A DNA stretch of 35,321 nt from Candidatus Caldarchaeum sp. (GTDB lineage: Archaea > Thermoproteota > Nitrososphaeria_A > Caldarchaeales > Caldarchaeaceae), in assembly GCA_025054515.1 (NCBI GenBank), contig JANWZT010000003.1:1-35321 (forward strand), in the 5' to 3' direction. A program made the translations under genes and the position numbers. Shown piece by piece: positions 1 through 8,182 of the stretch (its first letter is position 1; every line of letters begins with the position of its first letter). The notes under the pieces were generated by a model. It did not search any database. It worked only from the letters and a program-made list of their open reading frames with translations, and had not been told where the DNA came from.

Positions 1-844
1 GCTGGAGCTCGACGATGAATCGGTTCGTTCTTTCCTCGCCGAAAGGCTTGACTATTTCGGAAGCGGAGAAATGGGCAAAAAACTGCTCGGCTACCTCGAG
101 GAAATCATATCAGAAGGAGGTTGGAAAGGAACAGATGCGGAACAGACTCTCGCGAACATCAAAACCAAGATGAAGCTGATCATCGAAGCCGACAACCAAG
201 ACCAGTCGGGCAAACCGAACAGATGGGCTTCCATCTACTGGCGGAGGGCGCAACGATATCTCAACCGGCTGAGGACGGATGACGTCGAGCCGTTGATGGG
301 TGAGGAGACGCCGGAACGTCTGATAGAAAAACTACGTGAAAAACATGTCGTGGTTATTGATTTGAGCTATGGTGCGAAGGAGCAGAAGCTGAGTATTTTC
401 CTTTCCGTCGCACGGTTTCTCCGGTATCTGATGGAGGAGAAGAAGAAGCTCGGGATTGCTTTGGTCGTTGACGAGGCGCCGCAGTACTGTCCATGGAATC
501 CGCGGGGGCTTGAGGAGGCGACGACCCGTGAAATCATGAGCATCGCCGCGTTGGGCCGTTCCTACGGCCTGTCGATCACCCTCATTTCGCAGGGGATAGC
601 CGGTGAAATAGGAATCAACGCCGCCGTCAGACGGAACCTCAACACATTGTTCATCGGAAGAATCCATCCCCTCGACGTCTCGGAGGCCGAGAAGTTTTTC
701 GCCACGTCGCTTGTCGACCCTTCGAGCCTTCTCCGCCTTCCCGAAGGCCAGTTCTACATCATCGGTAAGATGAACCCGTCGCCGGTTCCTCTGCTGTTGA
801 CCTTCGAAATACCCGAACACGAAAAACTACGAGGCTCTGGGTAG
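1..844 (+). CDS. HerA/DUF87-type P-loop ATPase, C-terminal part (5' end cut by window)
   Basis: The frame is open from base 2, so the gene begins before the window and the ATG at 71 is probably internal. The visible part carries a Walker B-like strand ending in VVDEAPQY, followed by a segment with RSYGLSITLISQG, and then a run of arginines before NTLFIGR. This order (acidic pair, sensor strand, 'SQ' after a beta strand, late arginine) is that of the HerA/FtsK hexameric translocases. The family pumps DNA, typically together with the NurA nuclease during end resection; a NurA-like gene does lie at 11617, though not adjacent. The Walker A lysine is not in the window, so activity cannot be judged. 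It could be a DUF87 paralogue rather than the main HerA. The next gene starts 22 bases downstream with no obvious TATA box, so they may be co-transcribed. Confidence 0.7.
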   Translation, partial: LELDDESVRSFLAERLDYFGSGEMGKKLLGYLEEIISEGGWKGTDAEQTLANIKTKMKLIIEADNQDQSGKPNRWASIYWRRAQRYLNRLRTDDVEPLMGEETPERLIEKLREKHVVVIDLSYGAKEQKLSIFLSVARFLRYLMEEKKKLGIALVVDEAPQYCPWNPRGLEEATTREIMSIAALGRSYGLSITLISQGIAGEIGINAAVRRNLNTLFIGRIHPLDVSEAEKFFATSLVDPSSLLRLPEGQFYIIGKMNPSPVPLLLTFEIPEHEKLRGSG

Positions 845-872
845 GTTTGGTTTTGGACGGTGCTGGTTGTCC

Positions 873-1919
873 ATGAGTTTTCTGCGAACTTTCGTCGTCA
901 AGGCTGCGACGCTTGTCATAGTGCTGTTGACTGTGCTTCTGCTGGTCGTCGTGGTGTTGGGCTACACCGGTGTTTCCGACAGAATTCTCGCGGCCTACGT
1001 CAACGAAGAACTGCGGACAGTCCGGCAAAGCCTTTCCCAGCGGATCAAAGACCCGGTCGAGCTGGAGGCGGCGGTGGAGCAGGTGAAGAAAGAGCTTTGG
1101 GAATCCTACGGCCTCGACAGGCCTTGGTACGAAAGAATTCCCGCCATGGTTTTCCGGGTTCTTTTCCTCGACCTCGGATACTCTCGGACTATCACGTCGT
1201 TCGCGGGAAGTAGGAAAGTCGCAGACATCATAGCGGAACGCATCCCCTACACCATACTGCTGGTGACGACGGCCGTCGTCATAAGCGCGTTTGTCGGCAT
1301 CAACCTCGGCATGAGGGCCGCCTACCGGAGGGGAAAAGCCCTCGACAAAGCGGTTGTTTATCTTGCCGCCGCGAGCTACGCCCTTCCATCGTGGTGGACG
1401 GGCTTGATACTAATCCTCATTTTCTACTACCAGCTCCGTCTATTTCCGTCGGGCGGGCTTTACAGCGCGCCGCCTCCTACAGACCCGTTTCTCAGGTTTT
1501 TCGACCTTCTCTGGCACGCTTTCCTACCGGTTTTGACGCTGGTGATAATCGTCGTAGGAGGATGGGCCTACGTCAGCCGGACAATCGTCCTCAACATAGT
1601 TCAGGAAGATTTCGTCCAGGTCGCGAAGGCGAAAGGCCTGCCGGACAGCTTGATACGCAGCCGATATGTTCTGAGGCCCGCTGCACCACCGATAGCGACG
1701 AACATCGTCTTCGCCATCGCCGGCTCCATCGGCGGCGCGATACTGACGGAAACGGTCTTCAACTGGCCCGGCATGGGAAGGCTCTACTACGAAGCCATTT
1801 CAGCCTTCGACGAAGGCCTCGTCGTCGCCCTCACCTTCATCTATACCGTCATCTACGTCGCGGCAAGGTTTATCATCGAAATTTTGATAATTGCCCTCGA
1901 CCCCCGTGTAAGGGTTTAA
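873..1919 (+). CDS. ABC transporter permease, DppB/OppB type
   Basis: This integral membrane protein forms half of the channel of a peptide/nickel-class ABC importer. A first hydrophobic helix at about residues 8-32 is followed by an extracytoplasmic stretch containing GLDRPWYERIP and LDLGYSR, both typical of DppB proteins. A cluster of further membrane helices follows. The cytoplasmic EAA loop that contacts the ATPase is visible as EDFVQVAKAKGLPDSLI near residue 245. Length (about 348 residues) is normal for the family. An in-frame TTG lies at 867, two codons before the ATG at 873; I chose the ATG. Its likely partners are the second permease at 9223, ATPases at 8183 and 10622, and the binding protein at 2692, all in this window but in separate transcription units. 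Confidence 0.85.
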   Translation: MSFLRTFVVKAATLVIVLLTVLLLVVVVLGYTGVSDRILAAYVNEELRTVRQSLSQRIKDPVELEAAVEQVKKELWESYGLDRPWYERIPAMVFRVLFLDLGYSRTITSFAGSRKVADIIAERIPYTILLVTTAVVISAFVGINLGMRAAYRRGKALDKAVVYLAAASYALPSWWTGLILILIFYYQLRLFPSGGLYSAPPPTDPFLRFFDLLWHAFLPVLTLVIIVVGGWAYVSRTIVLNIVQEDFVQVAKAKGLPDSLIRSRYVLRPAAPPIATNIVFAIAGSIGGAILTETVFNWPGMGRLYYEAISAFDEGLVVALTFIYTVIYVAARFIIEILIIALDPRVRV

Positions 1920-1920
1920 C

Positions 1921-1930
1921 AGCTTATAAG
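1921..1930 (+). promoter_or_regulatory. TATA box for the coiled-coil protein gene
   Basis: AGCTTATAAG has its TATA core about 28 bases before the ATG at 1955, the spacing expected for a leaderless archaeal transcript. Confidence 0.55.
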
Positions 1931-1954
1931 CCGGCTGAATCCTATCTGCTTTGC

Positions 1955-2695
1955 ATGAAGTCGTTAACGGTTGCGGCTGTCGTCGTTGCGTTGTTTGCAG
2001 GAGTGGCCGTTGGAGCGACGTACTACTCGGTGGTTCTGGGGGAGAGCACGGCGGCCTACCAGCGTTTGGTCGACGAGCTACGGGCTGAAAACAGCCGTCT
2101 TCAGAGCCAGCTGACCGCTTCAAACAACCGGGTCAGCGGCCTCGAATCGGACATCAAATCCGTTCAAGCTCTTCTCGACAACGCCCAGAGAAGGGCCCGG
2201 GAACTGGATGAAAGGGTGCGGCGGCTGGAGGCCCAGATTCAGCAGTTGACGGACGAAAACACGGCGGCGAGAAGGGAGCTACAGTCCCTCCGGGCGAAAT
2301 CAGAGGCCGTCAAAAACGTTCTAACGCGTTTGGAGAACGACCGCGTTCTCCTCAGCTGGATACGGAACGACCCGCCGAACCAGCGGGAAGCCGCGAGAGA
2401 ATTCTGGAACGAAACACGTACCCTAAGCCTGAAAAGCGAACCCAACCTCGCGCTGACCGTGGACAAAATCCTCGCCAGCCTCGACCTATACTTCGACTGG
2501 TTGGAAAAACAACCGCGGCTGACCGGAACTTCCCGCGCCGAAATAATCGCTTGGTGCCCGCTCTACATCGACTGGATACTCAACGCGCCACCGGGAGTTG
2601 ACGAATATCCAAACGCGATAGAGCAGCTGACCGACGAAATTCTCCTCGTCGTCATCGGGCACATCGACTCGCTTTCAACAATTTTGGAAGGTTAG
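1955..2695 (+). CDS. Membrane-anchored coiled-coil surface protein, unknown function
   Basis: The 246-residue protein starts with a hydrophobic signal/anchor segment (residues about 4-24, VAAVVVALFAGVAVGATYY). Heptad-rich sequence follows from about residue 35 to 125 (repeated L/A/V positions among E, R, Q, N), which reads as a long coiled coil. The last 100 residues look globular and helical, with DWLEKQPRLTG and CPLYIDWILNAPP. I do not recognise the family. The ATG at 1955 was chosen because the frame upstream only shadows the permease and a TATA box sits at leaderless spacing. The gene lies between the permease and the convergent binding protein; its TAG stop overlaps the TAA of that gene by four bases. 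An accessory role on the outside of the membrane beside the transporter is inference. Confidence 0.75.
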   Translation: MKSLTVAAVVVALFAGVAVGATYYSVVLGESTAAYQRLVDELRAENSRLQSQLTASNNRVSGLESDIKSVQALLDNAQRRARELDERVRRLEAQIQQLTDENTAARRELQSLRAKSEAVKNVLTRLENDRVLLSWIRNDPPNQREAAREFWNETRTLSLKSEPNLALTVDKILASLDLYFDWLEKQPRLTGTSRAEIIAWCPLYIDWILNAPPGVDEYPNAIEQLTDEILLVVIGHIDSLSTILEG

Positions 2696-5211
2696 CGGCG
2701 GCGCAGTAGCAAGGCGGCTGCCACGGCAACGGCGGCGACGCCAGCTAAAGCTATGATGAGCCAGGTCGGCGGCGGAGGTTGTTCTGGGGCCGCTGGAGTG
2801 GTTACGACGGTCGTTCTCGGGGTTGTAACGGTGGTTGTTGGTCTGCGTACTTCGATTTTTTCGACGAAGTTGAAGGCGGTGGCGACTTGTTCGCTGTAGG
2901 CTACGGCCACGAGCTCGATGAAGCCGGGGCTTAGTCCGGCTGTTTTCGCGGCTGGAAGCGTTATTCTAACCGCTCCCGCCGTCGGTTTGGCCACTCCCGA
3001 TTCAAGGGTTTGGCCGGTGGCCGGGTCTTTGATGAAGTATGTTACGGCGACGTCGGCCGGGCCTGCGGTGTTTATGGTGATGACGGCGTCGCTTCCCGGC
3101 GATATCGTTCCTTCGACTTTTTGGATGCGTGGTTTGTCAACTGTTCCGAAATACCATTTTCCGGGCTTGAACGGGTACGACGGGTCTCGGAAGGCCCTCA
3201 GCTCGGCGTACTGTGAAGCGGGGTCGAAGACGGCGAGGTAGTAGGGGCCGTTGCTTACGACGGCGAGGTTGTAGGTGTTTATCCAGTTGAGGAGAGCCCT
3301 GTACCGTGCCATAGCGTTTTCCCGTGTTTCGTATGCTTTGCCGCCGACGGTGAAGACGTTCGACGGGAAGAAGTTTTTCGCCATGAAATCGTTCAAAGCA
3401 AGCCTGACGAGGCTCACCTGCTCCCTCAGGACGAGGTTTAGCTGGTCAACTCGGAAGCGGGCGGCGGCGGTGTCGCTGTAGGCGACGAGCCTTCGGGTGA
3501 AGACGAGGTCGTCCGATGCTGCGAGAAGCTCCCAAGGCATGCCTCCGCCGAAGACGTCGGCGTATTCGGCGATGTAGTCTTTTTCGAAGTTCCAGTAGTC
3601 GACGTAGACTTCGAGCCTGCTGTCGTCAAGTATCCGGAAGCCTTTGAAAGTTTCGAGGACCGGCCTTGACGTGAATGCGAGGGCGAATTCGATGCGTGAT
3701 TTTGTTTCGTCGTAGGCGATGTCGAAGCTTTGGTGGATGCGGTAGAGTACATCGGCCATGGTTATCGGGATGCCGTGATGCCATTTCGACGCGGTGTATT
3801 GGCGGTAGTCGAAGGTGACTTTGCTTATGGCCCTTGTCCCCGACGGAACGGTTTTCCAGCTTTTTGACGCGGCATCCCAGGTGAAAGCGTCGGACGGCAC
3901 CGAAAGCGTTCCCGTCGGCCCCGCTGTTTCGACCGTGTAGCTTGCTCTGAAAGGTATGGGGAGGCCTGTGAACGGATGACGGGTTAGGGAGGGGTCTGCG
4001 ACGGCCCTCCAAAGGTCCGCGCTGTAGACGTCGCCGAAGCCTCCGACGGGGTTCCACACGGTTCGGGGAGTCCAGACCCAGAGGTGGCCGATGTTGAGGA
4101 TTTCTCTGCCCGGCACGTGTGTTTCCCGGAGGGTCCAGATTCCCCTCGCGCCGGCGGCCAAATCTTCGGTAACTCCTTGAATCTTCTTCGACAACGGCGT
4201 GCTCTGCATAACTACGGCGACCCAGACCCTCACCGACTCTGACACGCATTCACGTAAAGCCCTTAGGTAGAGGGTGTTTCTTTCTTCGCGGCCGCTGTAT
4301 TGTCCTTTGAAGATGCGTTGGCCCAGCTCGTCGAGCAGCTGGTTGCTGTACTGCCAGTAGCCGAATTCCTGCCATCCCGGCATGTTTCCCAGCCACGGCG
4401 CGCAGAACTGGTTAATCGACGTCGAATCATACTTCTCCAGGGCTCCCCGGCCCCATCCTTCGGTGTAAATGTGCCACGTGAACTCCTGCGGGTCGGTTGT
4501 GTAAACCCTTGCGATGGCCTGAGCGAAGGGTAAGTAGATTCTTTCGACGGAGAACCCGGCTTTCTCCAGCTCCGAAGCGACGAGGTCTCCTATCTCCCTT
4601 CTTTCATCCTCCGTCCTTATCACAAACTTGAGCGAAATCGGTGTGTCGCGGAAGAACCATTTGCCGTCTCTTTTGACCGCTCCCGCGGCGGTCAAGGCGT
4701 TGGAGATTATTCTGTTGGCGTATTCGGGGTCGTACCGTATTCCTGTTCCGAGGACGGTGTTGAAGAACTGTGCGTAATCGTAGTCGTAGGGGGTTAGGAT
4801 GGTTACCATCGGAGACGCCAGCCCGCGGTAGAGCTCCCGGGAAACGTATTCCCGGTTGACGAGATATTGGAAGGCCTGCCGAACTTCCTTGATGCTGAAG
4901 GGGTTGAGGCCGCGGGGGTCGGGCGCCGGGTTGAGGATGAGCGAAAGAAGAAGCGACGGAGCTCTGACCATCGATATGTCGGGCCTGTTTTCGAGTGCTT
5001 GGAGACGGGAGACCCGCATGCTGTAAAGGTAGATGTCGATGTCGCCGCGTTCAAGAGCTTGGGGAGCAACCTCCTCCGCATACGCTCTTACGCGTATCAC
5101 GTCCGCCGCCGGACCTGGTTTGCTGTGGGGCGGGCTGTACTGCTGGGCACCAGCCGAAAGCAGGAGAAAAGTCAACAGCAGAAACACGGATGCATACGCT
5201 CTGGCTTTCAA
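2692..5211 (-). CDS. Family 5 extracellular solute-binding protein, apparently circularly permuted, C-terminally anchored
   Basis: This 839-residue protein should capture the peptide-like ligand for the ABC transporter. It has a signal peptide (residues 1-22, ending AGA-QQ), and a C-terminal Thr/Pro-rich linker, hydrophobic helix and RRR tail that anchor it in the membrane. The family 5 segments are present but in an unusual order. The part normally in the second half (LERGDIDIY, NPFSIKEVRQAFQYLVNRE, EERNTLYLRAL) comes first. The normally N-terminal part (WNPVGG, KWHHGIPITMADV, NGPYYLAVFDP) follows. A beta-sandwich-like segment precedes the linker. The start is a TTG at 5211 that shares TTGA with the stop of the upstream beta-propeller gene, so the two are translationally coupled. 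The 3' end overlaps the convergent gene by four bases. Ligand specificity cannot be read from the sequence. Confidence 0.85.
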   Translation of the reverse strand: MKARAYASVFLLLTFLLLSAGAQQYSPPHSKPGPAADVIRVRAYAEEVAPQALERGDIDIYLYSMRVSRLQALENRPDISMVRAPSLLLSLILNPAPDPRGLNPFSIKEVRQAFQYLVNREYVSRELYRGLASPMVTILTPYDYDYAQFFNTVLGTGIRYDPEYANRIISNALTAAGAVKRDGKWFFRDTPISLKFVIRTEDERREIGDLVASELEKAGFSVERIYLPFAQAIARVYTTDPQEFTWHIYTEGWGRGALEKYDSTSINQFCAPWLGNMPGWQEFGYWQYSNQLLDELGQRIFKGQYSGREERNTLYLRALRECVSESVRVWVAVVMQSTPLSKKIQGVTEDLAAGARGIWTLRETHVPGREILNIGHLWVWTPRTVWNPVGGFGDVYSADLWRAVADPSLTRHPFTGLPIPFRASYTVETAGPTGTLSVPSDAFTWDAASKSWKTVPSGTRAISKVTFDYRQYTASKWHHGIPITMADVLYRIHQSFDIAYDETKSRIEFALAFTSRPVLETFKGFRILDDSRLEVYVDYWNFEKDYIAEYADVFGGGMPWELLAASDDLVFTRRLVAYSDTAAARFRVDQLNLVLREQVSLVRLALNDFMAKNFFPSNVFTVGGKAYETRENAMARYRALLNWINTYNLAVVSNGPYYLAVFDPASQYAELRAFRDPSYPFKPGKWYFGTVDKPRIQKVEGTISPGSDAVITINTAGPADVAVTYFIKDPATGQTLESGVAKPTAGAVRITLPAAKTAGLSPGFIELVAVAYSEQVATAFNFVEKIEVRRPTTTVTTPRTTVVTTPAAPEQPPPPTWLIIALAGVAAVAVAAALLLRRR

Positions 5212-7397
5212 ACCTTTCTCCCTCTTCTCGCCGCAATAGCGAAAGCAGCAACGGCGGCCGCGACGGCGACGATGGCCAGCCCGAAAGCCATGTCCCCCAT
5301 CTGGTTTGAACCAGACCTGCTGAGCTCGGGCTTCAGTCGTTCGGCGACGGCGTCGGCGAGCTTGTCCACGTCGACTTGGCTCGGAAGCTTTTTCATCATT
5401 TCGTCGAGTTTCTTCGACGTGTCCTCCCGAACGGTCCTCAGCTGGTCTAAGACGTTGTTGAACCCGAAGCTGGTGTAGTAGGTTGCTTCGGCGACGTTGC
5501 CGAGGACGTCGATGGCCCTGATGAGATGAGCGCCTTCACCCGATACGGGGACGTAGATGGTGGCCGTGAACCTGCCGGCCGCGTCGGTGGGGAAGGATGA
5601 GATGACGACGCCGTCGAACTCGATGAAAACTTCCCGTTGCCGTGCAGCGAACCCGTCGCCTACGATGGTAATCACCTGCCCCGCCGGGCCCGAAGGCGGG
5701 CTGATGAAAATGGATGGCGACTTTACTGCCCTCAGTCTCGCGAAGCCGATGTCTTGGTTGGGAGAGCCCCGGAACCCGGCCCGTGAATCTGTCCACACCA
5801 TGTAGACGTCGTTGTTGGTCGCCGCTATGCCCCAGTAGTCTCCGACGAAGCTGGCTATGCCGTAGGCTGGGTTGGACGGATAATCGGTTACCCTCGAGTT
5901 TTCGAGGAATGTTTCACCCCGGTCGCCGGAACGCGTGTAGTAGATGTGGTAGCGGTAGTTGTCGGGGTCGTCGCGCATGTCGCCCCAGATGACGTGGATG
6001 GTGCCGTTGGGCGAAACAGTCAACGCCGGGAAGAACTGGTTACGGGTCGTCAAATCGTCGTTTATTCTCCGCGGCCTCGACCAAGTTGCTCCTCCGTCGG
6101 TCGATTTGGAGAAGTAGACGTCGGAAAGGTCTCCGGCGGCTCTTCCCATCGCTCCGAAGGAGATGTAGACTTCGTTGCTGTTCTGGGGGTTGGCGGCGAT
6201 GAATGGGAACATCGAAGCCCATGAACGGAAGTAGGTGGGGCTGAGGAAGAAGGGCTGCTCCCAGGTTCCGCCGGGAACGACCGGCGAAGGCCTCGACCAC
6301 GTTCTCCCCCCGTCCCGTGAAACAACGACCATCGGGGTGAACAATCCCTTGAACGGGCCGTCGTCGAGCGAATCGTAGTAAGCCACGTAAACGGTTCCGT
6401 CTGGAGCCACGTGGACGTTGCTTCCCTGAACGAGACGAGCTTCTTCGTCGCCCGCCAACCCGCTGAAAACGGGGCTGACGGCGACGGGGCTTGTCCACGT
6501 CTCGCCACCGTCCACAGATTTGACGAGCTTAATCGAAACCTCTACGACGGGCTCGCCGACGAACGGATAGAAGTCGAGAAACGGATAGATTATTCGGAAC
6601 TCTGTGTAGGTGACGTAGATCGCGTCCCGGGCTGGGTTGGCTCTGTCCGGGCCCACTGCCATCCATGGCTTATCGAGGAAAGAGACAGCGGCTCTGTCGG
6701 CGGCAGGCACTACCCTCCCCCTCGAAGCCACGTAGGGATAGCTCCACGTCACCCCGCCGTCCTTTGACACCGAAACCGTGACGCTTGCAACCTCTGTTTC
6801 ATAGAGAAGCCTTCCTATGCGTAGCGGTCTCGCTCCAATCGATAGGAGGGTATAGTAGGCTGTGCCGTCTCTGCCGAAGGCCACGACGGGGTCGCTGCAG
6901 AAGCTGTCCTCGGGCCCGGGAGCTGTCATGGATGGGCCTCGCCATGTTTCTCCCCCGTCGAAGCTTACGTAGCTTACGGCGCAGGAGACGTCGAAGTCGT
7001 GGGATGCCATGATGAGGTGGTCGGGGTTGTTGGGGTTGACGGCGATGTGCGGCTCGTTTTGGTATGGCCTGTTGCCTATGTCGAATGTTATCATTACGTT
7101 TCGGCTGAATTTGGCGGTCGGCGAGCGGTAGGGGATGTTGATGAGAGGCCCTTGCGGCGTGACGGCCTGCGTCTCAACGGGAAGCGTAAATCCTTCAAAC
7201 TCACGTTCCTTAAATTCCGCACCAATCCGGTAGGCCGCCCCGCCCGAAAGTCTTTCACCAACGACCAGAGAAGACCGGAAAACCTTCGCCGTCAACTGTC
7301 TTTCCGCAAACTCCTCCCCCCATTCAGCTCCTTCAACCATCGGAGCAAACAAACTCACCATGAGAACTGCCAACGCAAAACCAACAACAACCTTCAT
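5208..7397 (-). CDS. Secreted, membrane-anchored beta-propeller protein with BNR/Asp-box repeats (sialidase-like fold)
   Basis: The protein (729 residues from the ATG) has a signal peptide (MKVVVGFALAVLMVSLFAP) and six Asp-box motifs: SFDGGETW, SKDGGVTW, SVDGGETW, SRDGGRTW, STDGGATW and the weaker SGDRGETF. Such repeats build the six-bladed propeller of sialidases and related surface proteins. An IPT/TIG-like beta domain follows (SPPSGPAGQVITIVGDGF to about VLGN). A short coiled segment, one membrane helix and an RRGRK tail end the protein. I did not identify a catalytic arginine triad, so it may bind rather than cleave glycans. An upstream in-frame TTG at 7409 exists, but the ATG at 7397 lies 28 bases from a TATA box and gives a cleaner signal peptide. 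Its stop overlaps the binding-protein start, suggesting a shared function at the cell surface. Confidence 0.85.
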   Translation of the reverse strand: MKVVVGFALAVLMVSLFAPMVEGAEWGEEFAERQLTAKVFRSSLVVGERLSGGAAYRIGAEFKEREFEGFTLPVETQAVTPQGPLINIPYRSPTAKFSRNVMITFDIGNRPYQNEPHIAVNPNNPDHLIMASHDFDVSCAVSYVSFDGGETWRGPSMTAPGPEDSFCSDPVVAFGRDGTAYYTLLSIGARPLRIGRLLYETEVASVTVSVSKDGGVTWSYPYVASRGRVVPAADRAAVSFLDKPWMAVGPDRANPARDAIYVTYTEFRIIYPFLDFYPFVGEPVVEVSIKLVKSVDGGETWTSPVAVSPVFSGLAGDEEARLVQGSNVHVAPDGTVYVAYYDSLDDGPFKGLFTPMVVVSRDGGRTWSRPSPVVPGGTWEQPFFLSPTYFRSWASMFPFIAANPQNSNEVYISFGAMGRAAGDLSDVYFSKSTDGGATWSRPRRINDDLTTRNQFFPALTVSPNGTIHVIWGDMRDDPDNYRYHIYYTRSGDRGETFLENSRVTDYPSNPAYGIASFVGDYWGIAATNNDVYMVWTDSRAGFRGSPNQDIGFARLRAVKSPSIFISPPSGPAGQVITIVGDGFAARQREVFIEFDGVVISSFPTDAAGRFTATIYVPVSGEGAHLIRAIDVLGNVAEATYYTSFGFNNVLDQLRTVREDTSKKLDEMMKKLPSQVDVDKLADAVAERLKPELSRSGSNQMGDMAFGLAIVAVAAAVAAFAIAARRGRKV

Positions 7398-7420
7398 GGA
7401 AAGAACCAATACTGAAAAAC

Positions 7421-7432
7421 ATTAAACTTTTT
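7421..7432 (-). promoter_or_regulatory. TATA box for the beta-propeller/binding-protein operon
   Basis: Read on the minus strand this is AAAAAGTTTAAT, centred about 28 bases before the ATG at 7397. It fits a leaderless start. Confidence 0.5.
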
Positions 7433-7450
7433 CCAAACACAACACAGTAA

Positions 7451-7460
7451 CGCTTAAAGG
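7451..7460 (+). promoter_or_regulatory. TATA box for the PPC-like protein gene
   Basis: CGCTTAAAGG is centred about 27 bases before the GTG at 7483, again at leaderless spacing. Together with 7421-7432 it makes this short gap a divergent promoter region. Confidence 0.5.
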
Positions 7461-7482
7461 CTCACATATCCCGTTAAAAACC

Positions 7483-8175
7483 GTGGTTTTCGGGTCGAAA
7501 ACAGTCGTTCTGACTCTGGCTTTAGCCGCTTTGCTCATACCAGCTTCTTCGCAACAGCAGGTTCCCGGAACAGGGTTCAGCTCCGCCCTCGAACTAACTT
7601 CCGGCACCTACTCCTTCTACCTCGCCGTGGGAGAAACACATTTCTTCAAAATCAACCTCGACCCCGGCGACATCCTAGTCGTCAAAGTCCGGATGGCCTT
7701 CAACCAAGACTTCGACCTCTACCTACTCAACCCACTTAGGGAAATCGTCGCCCAAAGCGTCCGCGCCGCCGGGTTCACCGACTCCATCGAGCTCATCGCC
7801 GCCGAAAAAGGCCCGCACTACATGGTTGTGACCGGGTTCGGTGTCACGCAGGGCACCTATTCGTTGACCGTGTTCGTCCAGAAGCCGCGCACCGTTACGC
7901 AGACGGTCACTACGACGGTTACGCAGAGGCTGACGGAAACCGCTACCGCCCTGTCTTTCATGACCAACACCGTGGTTTCGGAGAAGCTGGTGACCGTGGT
8001 CGATAGGGAAGTGGTCGAAGTTGAGCGGATTCCGTGGACGGCCGTCGGACTCGCCGTCCTCGCCGCATCAGTCCTCTACCTCGGCTATGCCGCGTCCAAC
8101 ACGTTGAAAAACATGGGAAGACGGGAGGAGAAACAGACGCCTCCACCCGCTTCAGAACCGTCTAAAACCGAATAA
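7483..8175 (+). CDS. Secreted PPC-like beta-sandwich protein with C-terminal membrane anchor
   Basis: The 230-residue protein begins with a signal peptide (TVVLTLALAALLIPASS). The region around residues 30-130 (LAVGETHFFKINLDPGDILVVKV, DFDLYLLNP, then YSLTVFV) matches the pattern of bacterial prepeptidase C-terminal (PPC) domains, which are extracellular beta-sandwiches. A Thr/Val-rich stalk (TVTQTVTTTVTQ) follows, then a membrane helix (about residues 185-205) and a charged cytoplasmic tail with PPPASEPSKTE. No enzymatic motif is visible. The GTG start is chosen from the TATA box at 7451-7460. It converges with the ATPase gene at 8183 with a seven-base gap. Its architecture (signal peptide, sandwich, stalk, anchor) resembles that of the other surface proteins in this locus. 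Confidence 0.7.
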   Translation: MVFGSKTVVLTLALAALLIPASSQQQVPGTGFSSALELTSGTYSFYLAVGETHFFKINLDPGDILVVKVRMAFNQDFDLYLLNPLREIVAQSVRAAGFTDSIELIAAEKGPHYMVVTGFGVTQGTYSLTVFVQKPRTVTQTVTTTVTQRLTETATALSFMTNTVVSEKLVTVVDREVVEVERIPWTAVGLAVLAASVLYLGYAASNTLKNMGRREEKQTPPPASEPSKTE

Positions 8176-8182
8176 ATCGTCT

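Noticed and set aside
1391..1954. N-terminal extension of the coiled-coil protein into the permease gene
   Set aside because: The extension is only a shifted reading of the permease, and a TATA box plus signal anchor support the ATG at 1955.
3626..4249. Minus-strand frame of about 200 codons in another phase inside the binding-protein gene
   Set aside because: It is an arginine/proline-rich shadow of the GC-rich coding frame, with no start context.
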